Shown here: positions 9,638 to 19,163 of the stretch, piece by piece
How the letters are laid out: every line of letters begins with the position of its first letter
Numbering within the stretch: the stretch's first letter is position 1
Virus record (IMG/VR): IMGVR_UViG_3300044844_001196
Location: 1-55,055 of that record
Source: a virus
Direction: 5' to 3' (one strand)
Length of the DNA: 55,055 bases
Notes under the pieces: model-generated
The model's database searches: none
Seen by the model: the letters and a program-made list of their open reading frames with translations, nothing else
What the model was told of the DNA's origin: nothing
Position numbers and translations under genes: made by a program

Positions 9638-11821
9638 ATGGGTTATATTTTACAAAATACATCAGGTTTAATTTCAACTAGAATTACAGATGTTGGGAGA
9701 AGAAAGATATCGCAAGGTAGTTTAAATATACAGTATTTCCAAGTAGGGGATAGTGAGGTATCTTATACCGGTGTTACAAATTCAGTGTCAACCACTTCAA
9801 AAATTTTGATGCCACCATATAATGCTCAAAATAATACAGGGTTCCCTCAATCTACTAAAAATTATATTAAATACCCATATTACATGCAAGGTACCTCAGG
9901 TAACACATATGGTATACCTTACATGGAATCTGAATATGTATCAATATATAATACTGCGGAACCTAGAGGGTTTTTTTCTGGAGACTCAACATGTTGGTAT
10001 GTACAACCTTGTTCAGCGTATACTATTAATAGCGAGTTTGATACTGATACAACACTACTTGACGGTGGTATATTAGTAGAAGCTTCCTCAAATCCATTGG
10101 CGTGTGATACTACTGCAAATGGAACTATTGAGATTGGTGATTTAATAACAATTTTTTATAATCAAACGGACCTTTGTTCATGTTATCAATCTTGTTACCC
10201 TACTCTAACATATCGAGTTACTTATTATGATTCAGGTAGCAATTTAATTGGTTTAGATAGACCTTGTGTTAATTTTACAAATATTACAACTACTGCAAAT
10301 TCTAGATTAATGGTATACCCTTCAGGTATGACTGAGTTATATGATACAATAACTCCGGCTGGACATTGGAATGATGATGTTGTTAATTATGAATCACTAT
10401 GTTATACTGACCAAATTTCTTCACTTATATGGAATATGAATATAATATGGTCTGAAAGTATTGCGGGATTAAATAATGCAATATACCAAGATTATAATTA
10501 TTATAATTCAAAAGACTATATTGGGACTAAAGAATATTTAGGTTACATGTCTTCTTTAGGACAATCAGCAACTACTGATGTTTATTATTATAATTCGTAT
10601 AATGAAAAAATAATAGTGACACCTGAAGAACAAAAATCTATCGCGGTAATACATTTCACTAATCAATCTATTAATAATTTTTACGGTGAAAAATTTGCGG
10701 TTGAGGAATACGACGTGAATAATCCAGGTGAAACGGGACAAGCTAGAAATTTTAAATTACATATACCTACAGTAATGTGGCATAAGGGTACTAATTGTTG
10801 TTCAGGTGAAACGTTTTATATTGACCCACCTGTAAATGGTGGAGGATTTATGGAACAAGGATTACTATTATCGTCAAAAAATTCAGATATGAATAACCCT
10901 GGTATTAGATATTATACTTTATGGGATAATCATTCAACATCTACAGGTTTACCTAGCAGAATTGGTAAAGTATTCCCTGATGACCAATTGGTTGTAATTG
11001 ATGACCCTGAAATAATTGCGATACTATCATATAAATCGAATAGGAATTGGACGTTACCTGCTCCAAAATTAACATTAACTGCTCCTAATATATGTAATGG
11101 GGATATAAATAGTGACGGAGTATTAAGTGCGGAGACAGAAACATTATGGGTGTCATATGGATTCTATAATAATTCAACTTTCACTAGTTCATTACATTGT
11201 CAATATTACCAACAAATTATAGGACCAACAAGTGGATGTACTAATTATTCTATGGATGTTTCATTAATTTTTGGTAATGAATTTGGATGTATGAACACTG
11301 ACGGGATTGTTGGTTTCGTTGCCGAGGAATTTTATGTGATTGCTCAGAAAGTTACTACTGGAGATAGACCGAATCCAAATTTATGGAAAGAAATTGATTT
11401 TACTGACCAATTAAGTGGATATACAGTTAACGGGTATATCACACCTCAAGGACTAACGGCTAGTACATTTACAATTACATCTACTTTATATGATAACGCA
11501 CCAACACATGACATGGGTAGTGTTCTTTACTTACCGACTGTTGGAAGTACAGGGGAATTAAATTTTGGAGATGAATATTATTTTTATGGAAATATTGAAA
11601 CAGATATCCAAGCTACAATATACGAAATGAAATATAGGATTAATTTACCTTCGGGTATGTTTATGAATAGTAGTAATCCATCTTGGAATAATTCATTAAC
11701 TCCATATTTTAATGAAATCGGTCTTTACGATTCTGAGAATGACCTTATTTTTATATCAAAAATGCAAAGACCCACTCAAAGAAGTGGTATACAGCAGATA
11801 ATGATTAAATACGATTTTTAA
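9638..11821 (+). CDS. Probable tail/baseplate structural protein
   Basis: I do not recognise a named family across the 727 residues. The first 50 residues (ISTRITDVGRRKISQGSLN then IQYFQVGDSEVSY) resemble the tail-fibre N-terminal pattern TxxGRxxIA...FxxFxxGDG that attaches fibres to the baseplate. The rest is Tyr/Asn/Thr-rich, beta-predicted and lacks low-complexity linkers. The gene ends in TAATG overlap with the RuvC-like gene. It follows two adhesin genes on the same strand. A baseplate-proximal connector for the adhesins is a reasonable inference. Confidence 0.5.
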   Translation: MGYILQNTSGLISTRITDVGRRKISQGSLNIQYFQVGDSEVSYTGVTNSVSTTSKILMPPYNAQNNTGFPQSTKNYIKYPYYMQGTSGNTYGIPYMESEYVSIYNTAEPRGFFSGDSTCWYVQPCSAYTINSEFDTDTTLLDGGILVEASSNPLACDTTANGTIEIGDLITIFYNQTDLCSCYQSCYPTLTYRVTYYDSGSNLIGLDRPCVNFTNITTTANSRLMVYPSGMTELYDTITPAGHWNDDVVNYESLCYTDQISSLIWNMNIIWSESIAGLNNAIYQDYNYYNSKDYIGTKEYLGYMSSLGQSATTDVYYYNSYNEKIIVTPEEQKSIAVIHFTNQSINNFYGEKFAVEEYDVNNPGETGQARNFKLHIPTVMWHKGTNCCSGETFYIDPPVNGGGFMEQGLLLSSKNSDMNNPGIRYYTLWDNHSTSTGLPSRIGKVFPDDQLVVIDDPEIIAILSYKSNRNWTLPAPKLTLTAPNICNGDINSDGVLSAETETLWVSYGFYNNSTFTSSLHCQYYQQIIGPTSGCTNYSMDVSLIFGNEFGCMNTDGIVGFVAEEFYVIAQKVTTGDRPNPNLWKEIDFTDQLSGYTVNGYITPQGLTASTFTITSTLYDNAPTHDMGSVLYLPTVGSTGELNFGDEYYFYGNIETDIQATIYEMKYRINLPSGMFMNSSNPSWNNSLTPYFNEIGLYDSENDLIFISKMQRPTQRSGIQQIMIKYDF

Positions 11822-12414
11822 TGTCAAAAAAAGAACTTAAAAACAATCCTAAAATATTAGGATTAGATGTGTCTACCAAAACAATAGGTTGGGCACTTTT
11901 TGATTTACAAACTAAAGAGTTATTGGAATTAACTCATATTTCCCCACAACCAAAACCAAAATCTGAGGATAAAATAGAAGAGCTTTTAAAAAAATCTGAT
12001 TTATTTAAAATAAAATTAGAACAATATAAAAACTTAGGTATTGTTAAAGTTGTTATTGAGGAACCATTACTTAATTCTAATAATGTTTACACAATTGGTA
12101 CTTTATTACGATATAATACTTTAATTACTAAAGAGGTTTATGATGTGTTAGGTATAGTACCTGAATACATATCTACATATAACTCTAGAAAAAACGCATT
12201 TCCTGAATTGGTTAAAGAAAATGATAAAGGTAAATTTGTTTTATTTGGTGGGTATCCGAAAGACATCGATAAGAAACAAGTTATTTGGGAATTAGTTGCG
12301 AAACGTGAACCACAAATAACTTGGTTATATACTCGAAACAATACTTTAAAGAAAGAGAACTTTGATATGACAGATGCATATACTGTTGTTTTAAGTTATT
12401 TTAATTCAAAATAA
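11821..12414 (+). CDS. RuvC-like crossover junction endodeoxyribonuclease
   Basis: The 197-residue RNase H-fold nuclease has its catalytic aspartate in LGLDVSTKTIGWALF (D16), a glutamate in VVIEEPLL (E80/E81) and a late acidic pair in FDMTDAYTVV (D182/D185). This matches the D-E-D/D set that binds two Mg ions in RuvC-type resolvases. RuvC enzymes cut Holliday junctions; phages use them to debranch DNA before packaging. It starts one base inside the upstream stop (TAATG), so it is coupled to a structural gene rather than to the recombination genes at 19.5-23.6 kb. A rho-independent terminator follows. Confidence 0.75.
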   Translation: MSKKELKNNPKILGLDVSTKTIGWALFDLQTKELLELTHISPQPKPKSEDKIEELLKKSDLFKIKLEQYKNLGIVKVVIEEPLLNSNNVYTIGTLLRYNTLITKEVYDVLGIVPEYISTYNSRKNAFPELVKENDKGKFVLFGGYPKDIDKKQVIWELVAKREPQITWLYTRNNTLKKENFDMTDAYTVVLSYFNSK

Positions 12415-12433
12415 AAAAACATTAATAAATTTT

Positions 12434-12459
12434 AAAGGGTCCAATAGGACCCTTTTTTT
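12434..12459. terminator. Bidirectional intrinsic terminator
   Basis: Stem AAAGGGTCC, loop AATA, GGACCCTTT, then a T-run. It lies between convergent genes (RuvC-like + and giant adhesin -), and the A-rich left flank gives a weaker U-tract on the other strand. Confidence 0.85.
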
Positions 12460-12488
12460 ATTTAATGTGTTGTGTAAACTACGATTTA

Positions 12489-15400
12489 TTATGTCGATGG
12501 AGGACAGTTTGGTGTGTCAGATATATTCGATGCTACCCCAAAATAGTTACCTGTGTGTACAATATCTGCAGGATAGTTAGGGCTCCAACCTGGAATTACA
12601 TTTATAAATGTTACTTTCTTACCTTGTGAAGGCGAAGTTGGTTGAGATGTGAATCCTTGACCTAATGATACATTTGGAACTGGTTGTGTTTGTATTACTA
12701 TAATTGGACTTAGTGGATAACTTCTACAAACTCTATAAATATACGTGTAAGCTTGTAATGATGGAGTTGGTGTTAATGTTGAGGATGGAGTTGGTGTTGG
12801 AGTATACGTTGGAGTCGGTGAAGGACTAATACCTGGTGTACAGAATACACAATTTAATAAATCAACAGATGCCACTGAAGTTAGTGAATGTGTTGGTGCG
12901 GTACTAACAACATCAACATAGGTTACACAGTAACTAATATTATTAATATAAACTGATACTACTGCTCCAATTGGGACTTCACCTAAACTACCTGTAACAT
13001 AAAATATTTGGTCAGAATTACAATCTACTAATTTTTTAGAGATTGGACATAACAAAAATTGTTCAAACGAGTTATAAGTAACAGTACCGGCAATTGGTAC
13101 GTCAAACGGTAGTGGTGTCGGTGTTGGTGTTTTTGTTGGAGTTGGTGAGGTAGATATAGTTATTGTTGTTGCGGAAACGTCAACTGATTTACCTGAACAA
13201 TATTGTGTGGGTGTTGGAGTAGACGTAGGTGTTGAAGTTACCGTAGGTGTTAATGTGGGTGTTGGAGTCAATCCTGGGTAAGACCCACTACCATCAACGG
13301 AACACTCAAACTGTGCTTCAAACCAAAAATCAGAACATGTAATATCGGATGGTGTTGGTGTTGGTGTTACAAGACCTATATATAATATGTCATCACATAA
13401 GTCAGGACATTTATTAAAACAAGGACTCTTACCTTCTAATACACATGGACCATCTAAAGTTTGTGATAAACACCATCTTGTAGTCCCTGTATTATAATAA
13501 ATTACATTTAGACTTGATGAGTTCCAATAATAAGATTGTCCATTCCATTCACTTATTAAATTATAAACTCCATCATATTGTGAATACGATGGGTCGTTAG
13601 TGTATACAGTATAAACTTGTAATGGACATGTGGTATATGTTGTTGGAGTAATTGTAGGTGTGATTGAAGGGGTTACAGTTTTTGTTGGTGTTGGTGTTGG
13701 TGTATTAAAAGATACACTTGTTCTTGTAACTGTTGGTGTTGGGTTATTTGTTGGTGTAATTGAAGGTGTGACAGTGTTTGTTGGTGTTAAAGTTAAAGTT
13801 GCGGTTGGTGTCTTTGTTGGGGTAGATGTTTTAGCCGGTGTCTTTGTTGGGGTGTTTGATGGGGTAATTGTTGGAGTTACTGCAACTGCGGTTGTTGTAA
13901 ATACTTTTGAAGGAGATGCGGTACCTCCTCCTGTACAAGTAATTAATGTGTATAAATATAATGGACCTGTCAAATATCCTGACGCGGCTATTGTCACTGA
14001 CGGACCACACCCAAAGGTACTTGATGAATATGTTATATCATCAAAAGAATAATATAAAGTAACAATGTTACAATTACCTGTAGTAGTCTCCCAAGTTACA
14101 TAAAATTGGTCACCACCTAAATAAACTGCTGATAATATGTTTGGTGAAGTACAAACTTGTGATTTAGTTGGGGTAATGGTTCTTGTTGGTGTTGATGTTG
14201 GTTTTATTGATTTCGAGGTTGTACTTGGTGTTGGTGTTGGAGTCTTTGTTTTTGTTGGTGTTGGAGTCTTTGTTTTTGTTGGTGTATTTGTTGGGGTTGG
14301 TGTAGATGTTGCTTGAGCTAAATTTGATGTATGTGTTGGTGTTGGAGTTTTTGTTTTAGTTGGTGTAATCGTTGGTGTTGGGGATGCGGGTATTGGTGCG
14401 GGGGCAGGTGATGGATTACCTTGAACATTACTTAATGATACTGTATTACAAATAATTAATGATGCAGCTCCTTGATTGTATACGCTAGTGCCTCCTGCAG
14501 GGGTTAATACCCAAGACCCTGAATTATATGTTAATTGTAATACTTGGCCTAAACTATTGCCTCGATAAAGATAAATATTACCCGCCTTAATACCGATTCC
14601 ATAAATGTCGTTATACCCTAAACTACCAACATTTATTTCAACTTCAATAGTCCCTGAGTTGTCTGAACTATATTGACGAACTAAATACGCTACAGGTCCT
14701 CCCCCTGTTTGATATTCTGTTGTAATATATTTACCATTTGTCAATTTTAAAATATCTCCATTTAAGTAGGATATTCCTGTACCGTCACCTAATGGAAATA
14801 ATTCAGTTATTGTTGCGGGATTTGGTAATAAATTAACTTGATATAAAATACCATTTGATTCTGTTATTATTAAATTATCATTTAATGAATCTAACCCTGC
14901 GCCTAAATAAAAAGGGTTACCATTATATGTTAATGTTCTCGAATCGACAAATTGTAATGTTTGTTTATTATATCTTGAGATGACATGGTTAAGGTAACTG
15001 AAAAAATAATTATCAGATACTGCCAAATCAGGACCTTGATTTGTACCACCAACCAATTGACCAACTAATGTTGTTGTATTTGTGATTGGATTGTTAATGT
15101 AAATGTTTTTTCCTGCATTAACATAAATTGGACAAGAGTCAGTTCCTGATGTAGGAGTAGGAGTTGGAGTTTTAGTCGGAGTCTTAGTCGGAGTCTTAGT
15201 CGGAGTCTTAGTCGGAGTCTTAGTCGGAGTCTTAGTTACTGTAGGTGTAGGTGTTGGTGTAACACATGTAATACCTTCAGATGACAAACAGGTTGCACAA
15301 TCATTCGCTCCGTATTTTGTTATTGTAGTTGAAGCGACTGTTGGAGGACCATAAAGAGGTAACGTTCCATTGAATACTGTTGAGAATGAAATAAGAACAA

Positions 15401-16856
15401 AACAACTTGTAATTTCAGTTCCTAATGACAAATTTTTAATTGACATATGAACTGTCATCCCAACTGATGGAACCACACTTTGACCTACCCAATTTACGCC
15501 TGTCACTTGGTAATTAATACCTGAACAACATTCTTGTAATATATAATAAGCGTTTTTATTAACCGACGTTGAAGATGGTGTAGGTGTTGGAGTTTGAGTA
15601 GGACCTGGAGTTGGTGTAACAGGGTTACTAATTAAGTAATTTAATGTTATTGTGTTACAACCAGGACTTGAAGAACCTGCTCCTGATATTGATTGACCAT
15701 TTATTAGGTCGTATAAGAAAATAACTTGGAAACTTGAACCATTATAAATTAATCTATATACTGAATAATTGTTTACTAAAAATAAACTATTACCTTGAGT
15801 TGCGATACCCTCAACTTGAGTCAATCCCAAAGTTGTTAAATTTACCGAATTTTGTAAATTACCCGAAACATCATATTCATTTAAGTACTTAACACCTGTG
15901 TTACTTGTTACAGACATTATATACGTGTTTGATGAAGTTTTAATTAAATCACCTGTGATTGAATAACCTGTTGGTAATTGAAATAATAATGTGTTGGATG
16001 CTGTTGAAGTGCTTACATTTAATTCATAAATTGAATTACTTGAATTACAAATCAACACATTATTACTAATACTTGCTAAACCTCTACCTAACGTAATTGT
16101 TGTTGTAATAGTGTTAACAAGTGTTAATGTTGTCTTATTATATCGGTATATTGTATTACCTAAGTTTGAAGTATATAGATAACTTGATGAAACTGCGACA
16201 TCGTTTGAAGATAACGCAGGTGTTAGAGTTCCTAAAAGATTATATGTATTTGCGCTAGGATTAAGTGTCATAATCCTATCCGCGTTAGCGTCTATTAAAT
16301 AAATTGTACAATCAACAAATCCGTTAGTTGGAGTGATTGTTGGTGTGGGTGTTTTGGTAGGTGTTTTGGTAGGTGTTTTGGTAGGTGTTTTGGTAGGGGT
16401 CTTAGTAGGTGTAACTGATGGAGTTTTTGTTTTTGTTGGGGTATGAGTTTTTGTTGGTGTCGGAGTTTTTGTTTTTGTTGGTGTAGGTGTCGGAGTGGTG
16501 GCAGCTCCACCGGAATCTTCGCAAATTAGAAACTCCGATTTACAAACAGTACAGCTAGCACAACTATTAGTTAAACTTGCACACGGTCCATAACCACCAC
16601 TACCTACAAACCCAGACCAAGTGTATGTTGAAAGAGATGGATTAGGTCCTGGAAGTGAGGATACAATTATTCCACAATCACCTGATGTGAAACCTGAACT
16701 TACAATTATATATACTTCACCTGTTTGAACAGTTATAGTATCACCTAAGTAATTAGTATAGTCAGGAATACCGCTAGGGGCGTAAAGAACATACTGAGTT
16801 TGAGATACACCGTTACAACATCTATTTACTTTATAATAACCTGGTAATAAAGCCAT
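12489..16856 (-). CDS. Giant modular Cys-rich adhesin with PT/KTPT linkers and propeller-like domains
   Basis: The 1455-residue protein is a string of small beta domains separated by linkers of PTPTPTK and KTPTKTPTKT type. The N-terminal module is YYKVNRCCNGVSQTQYVLY; a similar module recurs internally (YYILQECCSGINYQV). Two ~220-residue segments (starting CTIYLIDANADRIMTLN and CPIYVNAGKNIYINNP) have six-blade-like repeats reminiscent of NHL/SMP-30 beta-propellers. Further Cys-containing domains fill the C-terminal half. The ATG overlaps the stop of the upstream 74-residue gene (TAATG). Length and modularity suggest a long flexible surface fibre. No anchoring or S74 domain is visible. Confidence 0.65.
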   Translation of the reverse strand: MALLPGYYKVNRCCNGVSQTQYVLYAPSGIPDYTNYLGDTITVQTGEVYIIVSSGFTSGDCGIIVSSLPGPNPSLSTYTWSGFVGSGGYGPCASLTNSCASCTVCKSEFLICEDSGGAATTPTPTPTKTKTPTPTKTHTPTKTKTPSVTPTKTPTKTPTKTPTKTPTKTPTPTITPTNGFVDCTIYLIDANADRIMTLNPSANTYNLLGTLTPALSSNDVAVSSSYLYTSNLGNTIYRYNKTTLTLVNTITTTITLGRGLASISNNVLICNSSNSIYELNVSTSTASNTLLFQLPTGYSITGDLIKTSSNTYIMSVTSNTGVKYLNEYDVSGNLQNSVNLTTLGLTQVEGIATQGNSLFLVNNYSVYRLIYNGSSFQVIFLYDLINGQSISGAGSSSPGCNTITLNYLISNPVTPTPGPTQTPTPTPSSTSVNKNAYYILQECCSGINYQVTGVNWVGQSVVPSVGMTVHMSIKNLSLGTEITSCFVLISFSTVFNGTLPLYGPPTVASTTITKYGANDCATCLSSEGITCVTPTPTPTVTKTPTKTPTKTPTKTPTKTPTKTPTPTPTSGTDSCPIYVNAGKNIYINNPITNTTTLVGQLVGGTNQGPDLAVSDNYFFSYLNHVISRYNKQTLQFVDSRTLTYNGNPFYLGAGLDSLNDNLIITESNGILYQVNLLPNPATITELFPLGDGTGISYLNGDILKLTNGKYITTEYQTGGGPVAYLVRQYSSDNSGTIEVEINVGSLGYNDIYGIGIKAGNIYLYRGNSLGQVLQLTYNSGSWVLTPAGGTSVYNQGAASLIICNTVSLSNVQGNPSPAPAPIPASPTPTITPTKTKTPTPTHTSNLAQATSTPTPTNTPTKTKTPTPTKTKTPTPTPSTTSKSIKPTSTPTRTITPTKSQVCTSPNILSAVYLGGDQFYVTWETTTGNCNIVTLYYSFDDITYSSSTFGCGPSVTIAASGYLTGPLYLYTLITCTGGGTASPSKVFTTTAVAVTPTITPSNTPTKTPAKTSTPTKTPTATLTLTPTNTVTPSITPTNNPTPTVTRTSVSFNTPTPTPTKTVTPSITPTITPTTYTTCPLQVYTVYTNDPSYSQYDGVYNLISEWNGQSYYWNSSSLNVIYYNTGTTRWCLSQTLDGPCVLEGKSPCFNKCPDLCDDILYIGLVTPTPTPSDITCSDFWFEAQFECSVDGSGSYPGLTPTPTLTPTVTSTPTSTPTPTQYCSGKSVDVSATTITISTSPTPTKTPTPTPLPFDVPIAGTVTYNSFEQFLLCPISKKLVDCNSDQIFYVTGSLGEVPIGAVVSVYINNISYCVTYVDVVSTAPTHSLTSVASVDLLNCVFCTPGISPSPTPTYTPTPTPSSTLTPTPSLQAYTYIYRVCRSYPLSPIIVIQTQPVPNVSLGQGFTSQPTSPSQGKKVTFINVIPGWSPNYPADIVHTGNYFGVASNISDTPNCPPST
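15172..15231 (-). repeat. Five exact tandem copies of a 12-bp unit
   Basis: TTAGTCGGAGTC on the + strand is repeated five times without mismatch and encodes TPTK on the minus strand. The identity at third codon positions suggests recent expansion. Confidence 0.9.
16348..16395 (-). repeat. Four exact tandem copies of a second 12-bp unit
   Basis: GGTGTTTTGGTA on the + strand is repeated four times and encodes the same TPTK motif with different codons from the 15172 array, so the two arrays expanded independently. Confidence 0.9.
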
Positions 16857-17080
16857 TAACTTACATTAAAATTATTAATTATCACACACCCATAAACATC
16901 AATTAATTTAATAATATAATTACTTTGAGTATCAAATGGTTGTGGTATTATAAAATTATATGGTAATTGAGAATCGGTAATTTGATTAATATAAATGCAA
17001 GTTGTTTGTGAAGTGTCACAAAGATATACATCATACGGAGTTGACCCCGTTATATTATTAACCGTAACTTGAACTGCCAT
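16856..17080 (-). CDS. Small beta-domain protein, adhesin N-terminal-domain paralogue
   Basis: The 74-residue protein (VTVNNITGSTPYDVYLC ... YGCVIINNFNV) matches the first ~75 residues of the LRR adhesin at 5213, which has IPNISGTPPYQITVC ... EGCEEIQF. It is a free-standing copy of what is elsewhere an N-terminal domain. It overlaps the giant adhesin start by one base. Possible roles are an attachment or capping domain for fibres; this is inference. A TATTTATT box lies 8 bases upstream. Confidence 0.65.
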   Translation of the reverse strand: MAVQVTVNNITGSTPYDVYLCDTSQTTCIYINQITDSQLPYNFIIPQPFDTQSNYIIKLIDVYGCVIINNFNVS

Positions 17081-17121
17081 AACTTTTAAATAAATATAGA
17101 AGTAACAAAAAGTTTGTGTAG

Positions 17122-17152
17122 TTTGATTTAAATAACTTTTTTATTATATTTT
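17122..17152 (+). promoter_or_regulatory. Candidate Bacteroidetes-type promoter before primase
   Basis: TTTG (17122-17125), 19 bases, then TATATTTT (17145-17152), one mismatch from TAnnTTTG. Only five bases separate it from the ATG at 17158, so any transcript would be almost leaderless. Confidence 0.45.
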
Positions 17153-17157
17153 ATGGT

Positions 17158-18054
17158 ATGGACGAAAATGAAGTATTGGTGGATATGATGAGAGACCTTT
17201 TTGGGAAAGAAAAACATTTCTATTCTTCAAAAGGACAAATTTCATTTAATTGTCCTTATTGTGATGATGGGAAAAATAAAGGTAATTTAGAAATTAATAT
17301 TAATGAACACGTCTACAAATGTTGGGCATGTTCTGAAACAAATGGAACTCATGGAGTGCTAGGAAAATTAATTGACATATTTGGTACCAAAAGACAAAGA
17401 AAGATTTACGACCTATTTAAACCTGAAGACCAAAAAGTAAAAGAAAAGTTTATTCCAAAATTACAACTACCCAAAGAATTTACATCATTTAAAGATATTA
17501 ATCCACTACATATTCCTCACAAAGAAGCTCTAAAGTATATAAAATCAAGAGGTATAACGGACCAAATGATTGAAAAATATAATATTGGATTTGCTTCAGA
17601 AGGAGAGTATATGGGGAGGGTTATTGTACCATCATATGATAAAGAAGGTGAGTTAAACTACTTTGTTTCAAGAGCTTGGTTTAAGACAAAAAATAAATAT
17701 AAAAATCCTGAAGCTCCAAAAGAAGTGATAATTTTTAATGAAAGATTAATTGATTGGGATAAAACAATTTATTTATGTGAAGGTGTTTTCGACGGATTCT
17801 TTGTTCCAAATCCTGTAATACTTTTAGGTAAAGTTTTAAGTGAAAAGTTATTTGAGACAATCTATGACAATGCAAAATCAGATGTGATTATTTGTTTGGA
17901 CGCTGACGCATGGAAAGACGCCCAAAAATTATACAACCAATTAAATGGTGGAAAGTTAAGAGGTAGAGTTAAAGTTTTAAAACTACCAAAAGATTCAGAT
18001 GTTGCCGAATTAAGAGGTAAGATTGATGATTATTATTATGAAATGAAATATTAA
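17158..18054 (+). CDS. DNA primase, DnaG-type (zinc finger plus TOPRIM)
   Basis: The 298-residue protein has a zinc finger with C32-P-Y-C35 and C55-W-A-C58, then the TOPRIM core. The glutamate lies in YLCEGVFDGF (about residue 208) and the metal-binding acidic motif in CLDADAWKD (about 247). Its size matches compact phage primases such as T4 gp61. It makes RNA primers for lagging-strand synthesis, probably with a helicase encoded elsewhere. It leads a run of replication and recombination genes, with the next gene one base downstream. No helicase domain is present. Confidence 0.85.
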   Translation: MDENEVLVDMMRDLFGKEKHFYSSKGQISFNCPYCDDGKNKGNLEININEHVYKCWACSETNGTHGVLGKLIDIFGTKRQRKIYDLFKPEDQKVKEKFIPKLQLPKEFTSFKDINPLHIPHKEALKYIKSRGITDQMIEKYNIGFASEGEYMGRVIVPSYDKEGELNYFVSRAWFKTKNKYKNPEAPKEVIIFNERLIDWDKTIYLCEGVFDGFFVPNPVILLGKVLSEKLFETIYDNAKSDVIICLDADAWKDAQKLYNQLNGGKLRGRVKVLKLPKDSDVAELRGKIDDYYYEMKY

Positions 18055-18055
18055 A

Positions 18056-18910
18056 ATGGATTTAAAAAATGTTGCTCTTGAGATTAGAGAGATTTTAGAA
18101 GAAAAAAGAAATGAATTAGAGTTAACTTTTATTGAAGATACTCACACTTATTTTATGAAAGATGTTGATGGGGAAGTTAAAAGTTCTTTCCCGTCAGTAT
18201 CAAAAGTACTAAAAAAGTTTTACCCTGAGTTCCCGACTGATGAAGCCGCGGAAAAAAAATCAAAAGGGGACCCTGTAGTTAAACAACAACTTATTGAGGA
18301 ATGGGCGGCTGCGGGAGATTACTCAACAAATATGGGTAGTCGAGTACACTATATCTTGGAAAAGAAATTAATTGAAAAACATGGCGATTATAAAGAAGTA
18401 AGACAACCTGTTTTTGATTGTGATTTTACTCAAATATTAAAAGGGGATAGTATGATATCCGCTGGGTCAAAATATCTTAAACTTATGGAAGGTAGAGATG
18501 TTGTCTTATTAGATACTGAGATGGTATTGGGGCATCCTGAACTTGGTTACACAGGACAACCTGATAAAATTTGGTTAGTGGTTAATAAGAAAGGTGATGA
18601 ATTTGGATTACTAATAACCGACTGGAAAACAAATAAACCTAAAAACTTTGTTGCTAATAATTTCACAAAGTCAATGTATAGTCCGTTTCAGAAGTATCCA
18701 AATACTGCATTAGGACATTATTATGTTCAGCTACCACTTTATGGTAAATTATTGTTAAAAATGTTAGAGGGGACAAAATATGAAAACATTAGGTTATATG
18801 GATGTATTGTCGTATTATTGCGTGAGGATTCAGAATATGAAGAATATCGTGTTCCACAAGATGTAATTGATACCGTTCTTAATATGAACGTAAAAGATTA
18901 TTTAAATTGA
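18056..18910 (+). CDS. PD-(D/E)XK family exonuclease (RecB/Cas4-like)
   Basis: The 284-residue protein shows the nuclease core in order: MGSRVHYILEKKL (about residue 95, GxxxH-type motif), YTGQPDKIW (catalytic Asp, ~175) and LITDWKTNK (Asp-x-Lys, ~200), followed by YYVQLPLYGKLL, a helix typical of the RecB-like clade. Such enzymes degrade or resect DNA, and in phages often act in recombination or host DNA breakdown. The start lies one base after the primase stop. Whether it is an exo- or endonuclease cannot be told. Confidence 0.75.
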   Translation: MDLKNVALEIREILEEKRNELELTFIEDTHTYFMKDVDGEVKSSFPSVSKVLKKFYPEFPTDEAAEKKSKGDPVVKQQLIEEWAAAGDYSTNMGSRVHYILEKKLIEKHGDYKEVRQPVFDCDFTQILKGDSMISAGSKYLKLMEGRDVVLLDTEMVLGHPELGYTGQPDKIWLVVNKKGDEFGLLITDWKTNKPKNFVANNFTKSMYSPFQKYPNTALGHYYVQLPLYGKLLLKMLEGTKYENIRLYGCIVVLLREDSEYEEYRVPQDVIDTVLNMNVKDYLN

Positions 18911-18943
18911 CAATAAACTTAAAAAGTTATATATTTAAACACT

Positions 18944-19162
18944 ATGATTAAACTAACATTTTACACAAAAAACAAACAAGTTACCGTTGATTTTGGTGAC
19001 CTACATCACGAAAGTTACGAGAACGTACCAACAGTTCAGGTAAGAGAAGGATACTATGAAGTTATGAAACGAATTGATAATATTATGGTTCCTTCAGGTT
19101 ACTCATCAATTCCGGTACTCAGAGTACCAATTTCACAAACAATAATGTTTATCGAAGAATAA
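18944..19162 (+). CDS. Hypothetical protein, 72 aa
   Basis: No family recognised. It appears to be a small soluble beta-rich protein (MIKLTFYTKNKQVTVDF at the N-terminus). It sits between nuclease genes with 33 and 1 bases of spacing, so it is co-transcribed with them. An AT-rich TATATTTAAAC sequence precedes the ATG. Confidence 0.6.
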   Translation: MIKLTFYTKNKQVTVDFGDLHHESYENVPTVQVREGYYEVMKRIDNIMVPSGYSSIPVLRVPISQTIMFIEE

Positions 19163-19163
19163 T

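Noticed and set aside
12138-12341. Minus-strand 67-aa ORF within the RuvC-like gene
   Set aside because: Antisense to a well-supported gene with catalytic motifs; no start signal.
13630-14052. Plus-strand ORF of Val/Gly repeats opposite the giant adhesin
   Set aside because: It is the antisense shadow of PT-linker coding DNA; the GVxVGV pattern is just the complement of TPTPT codons.
15165-16400. Possible CRISPR array because of short regular repeats
   Set aside because: Units are 12 bp with no unique spacers and are in-frame TPTK codons.
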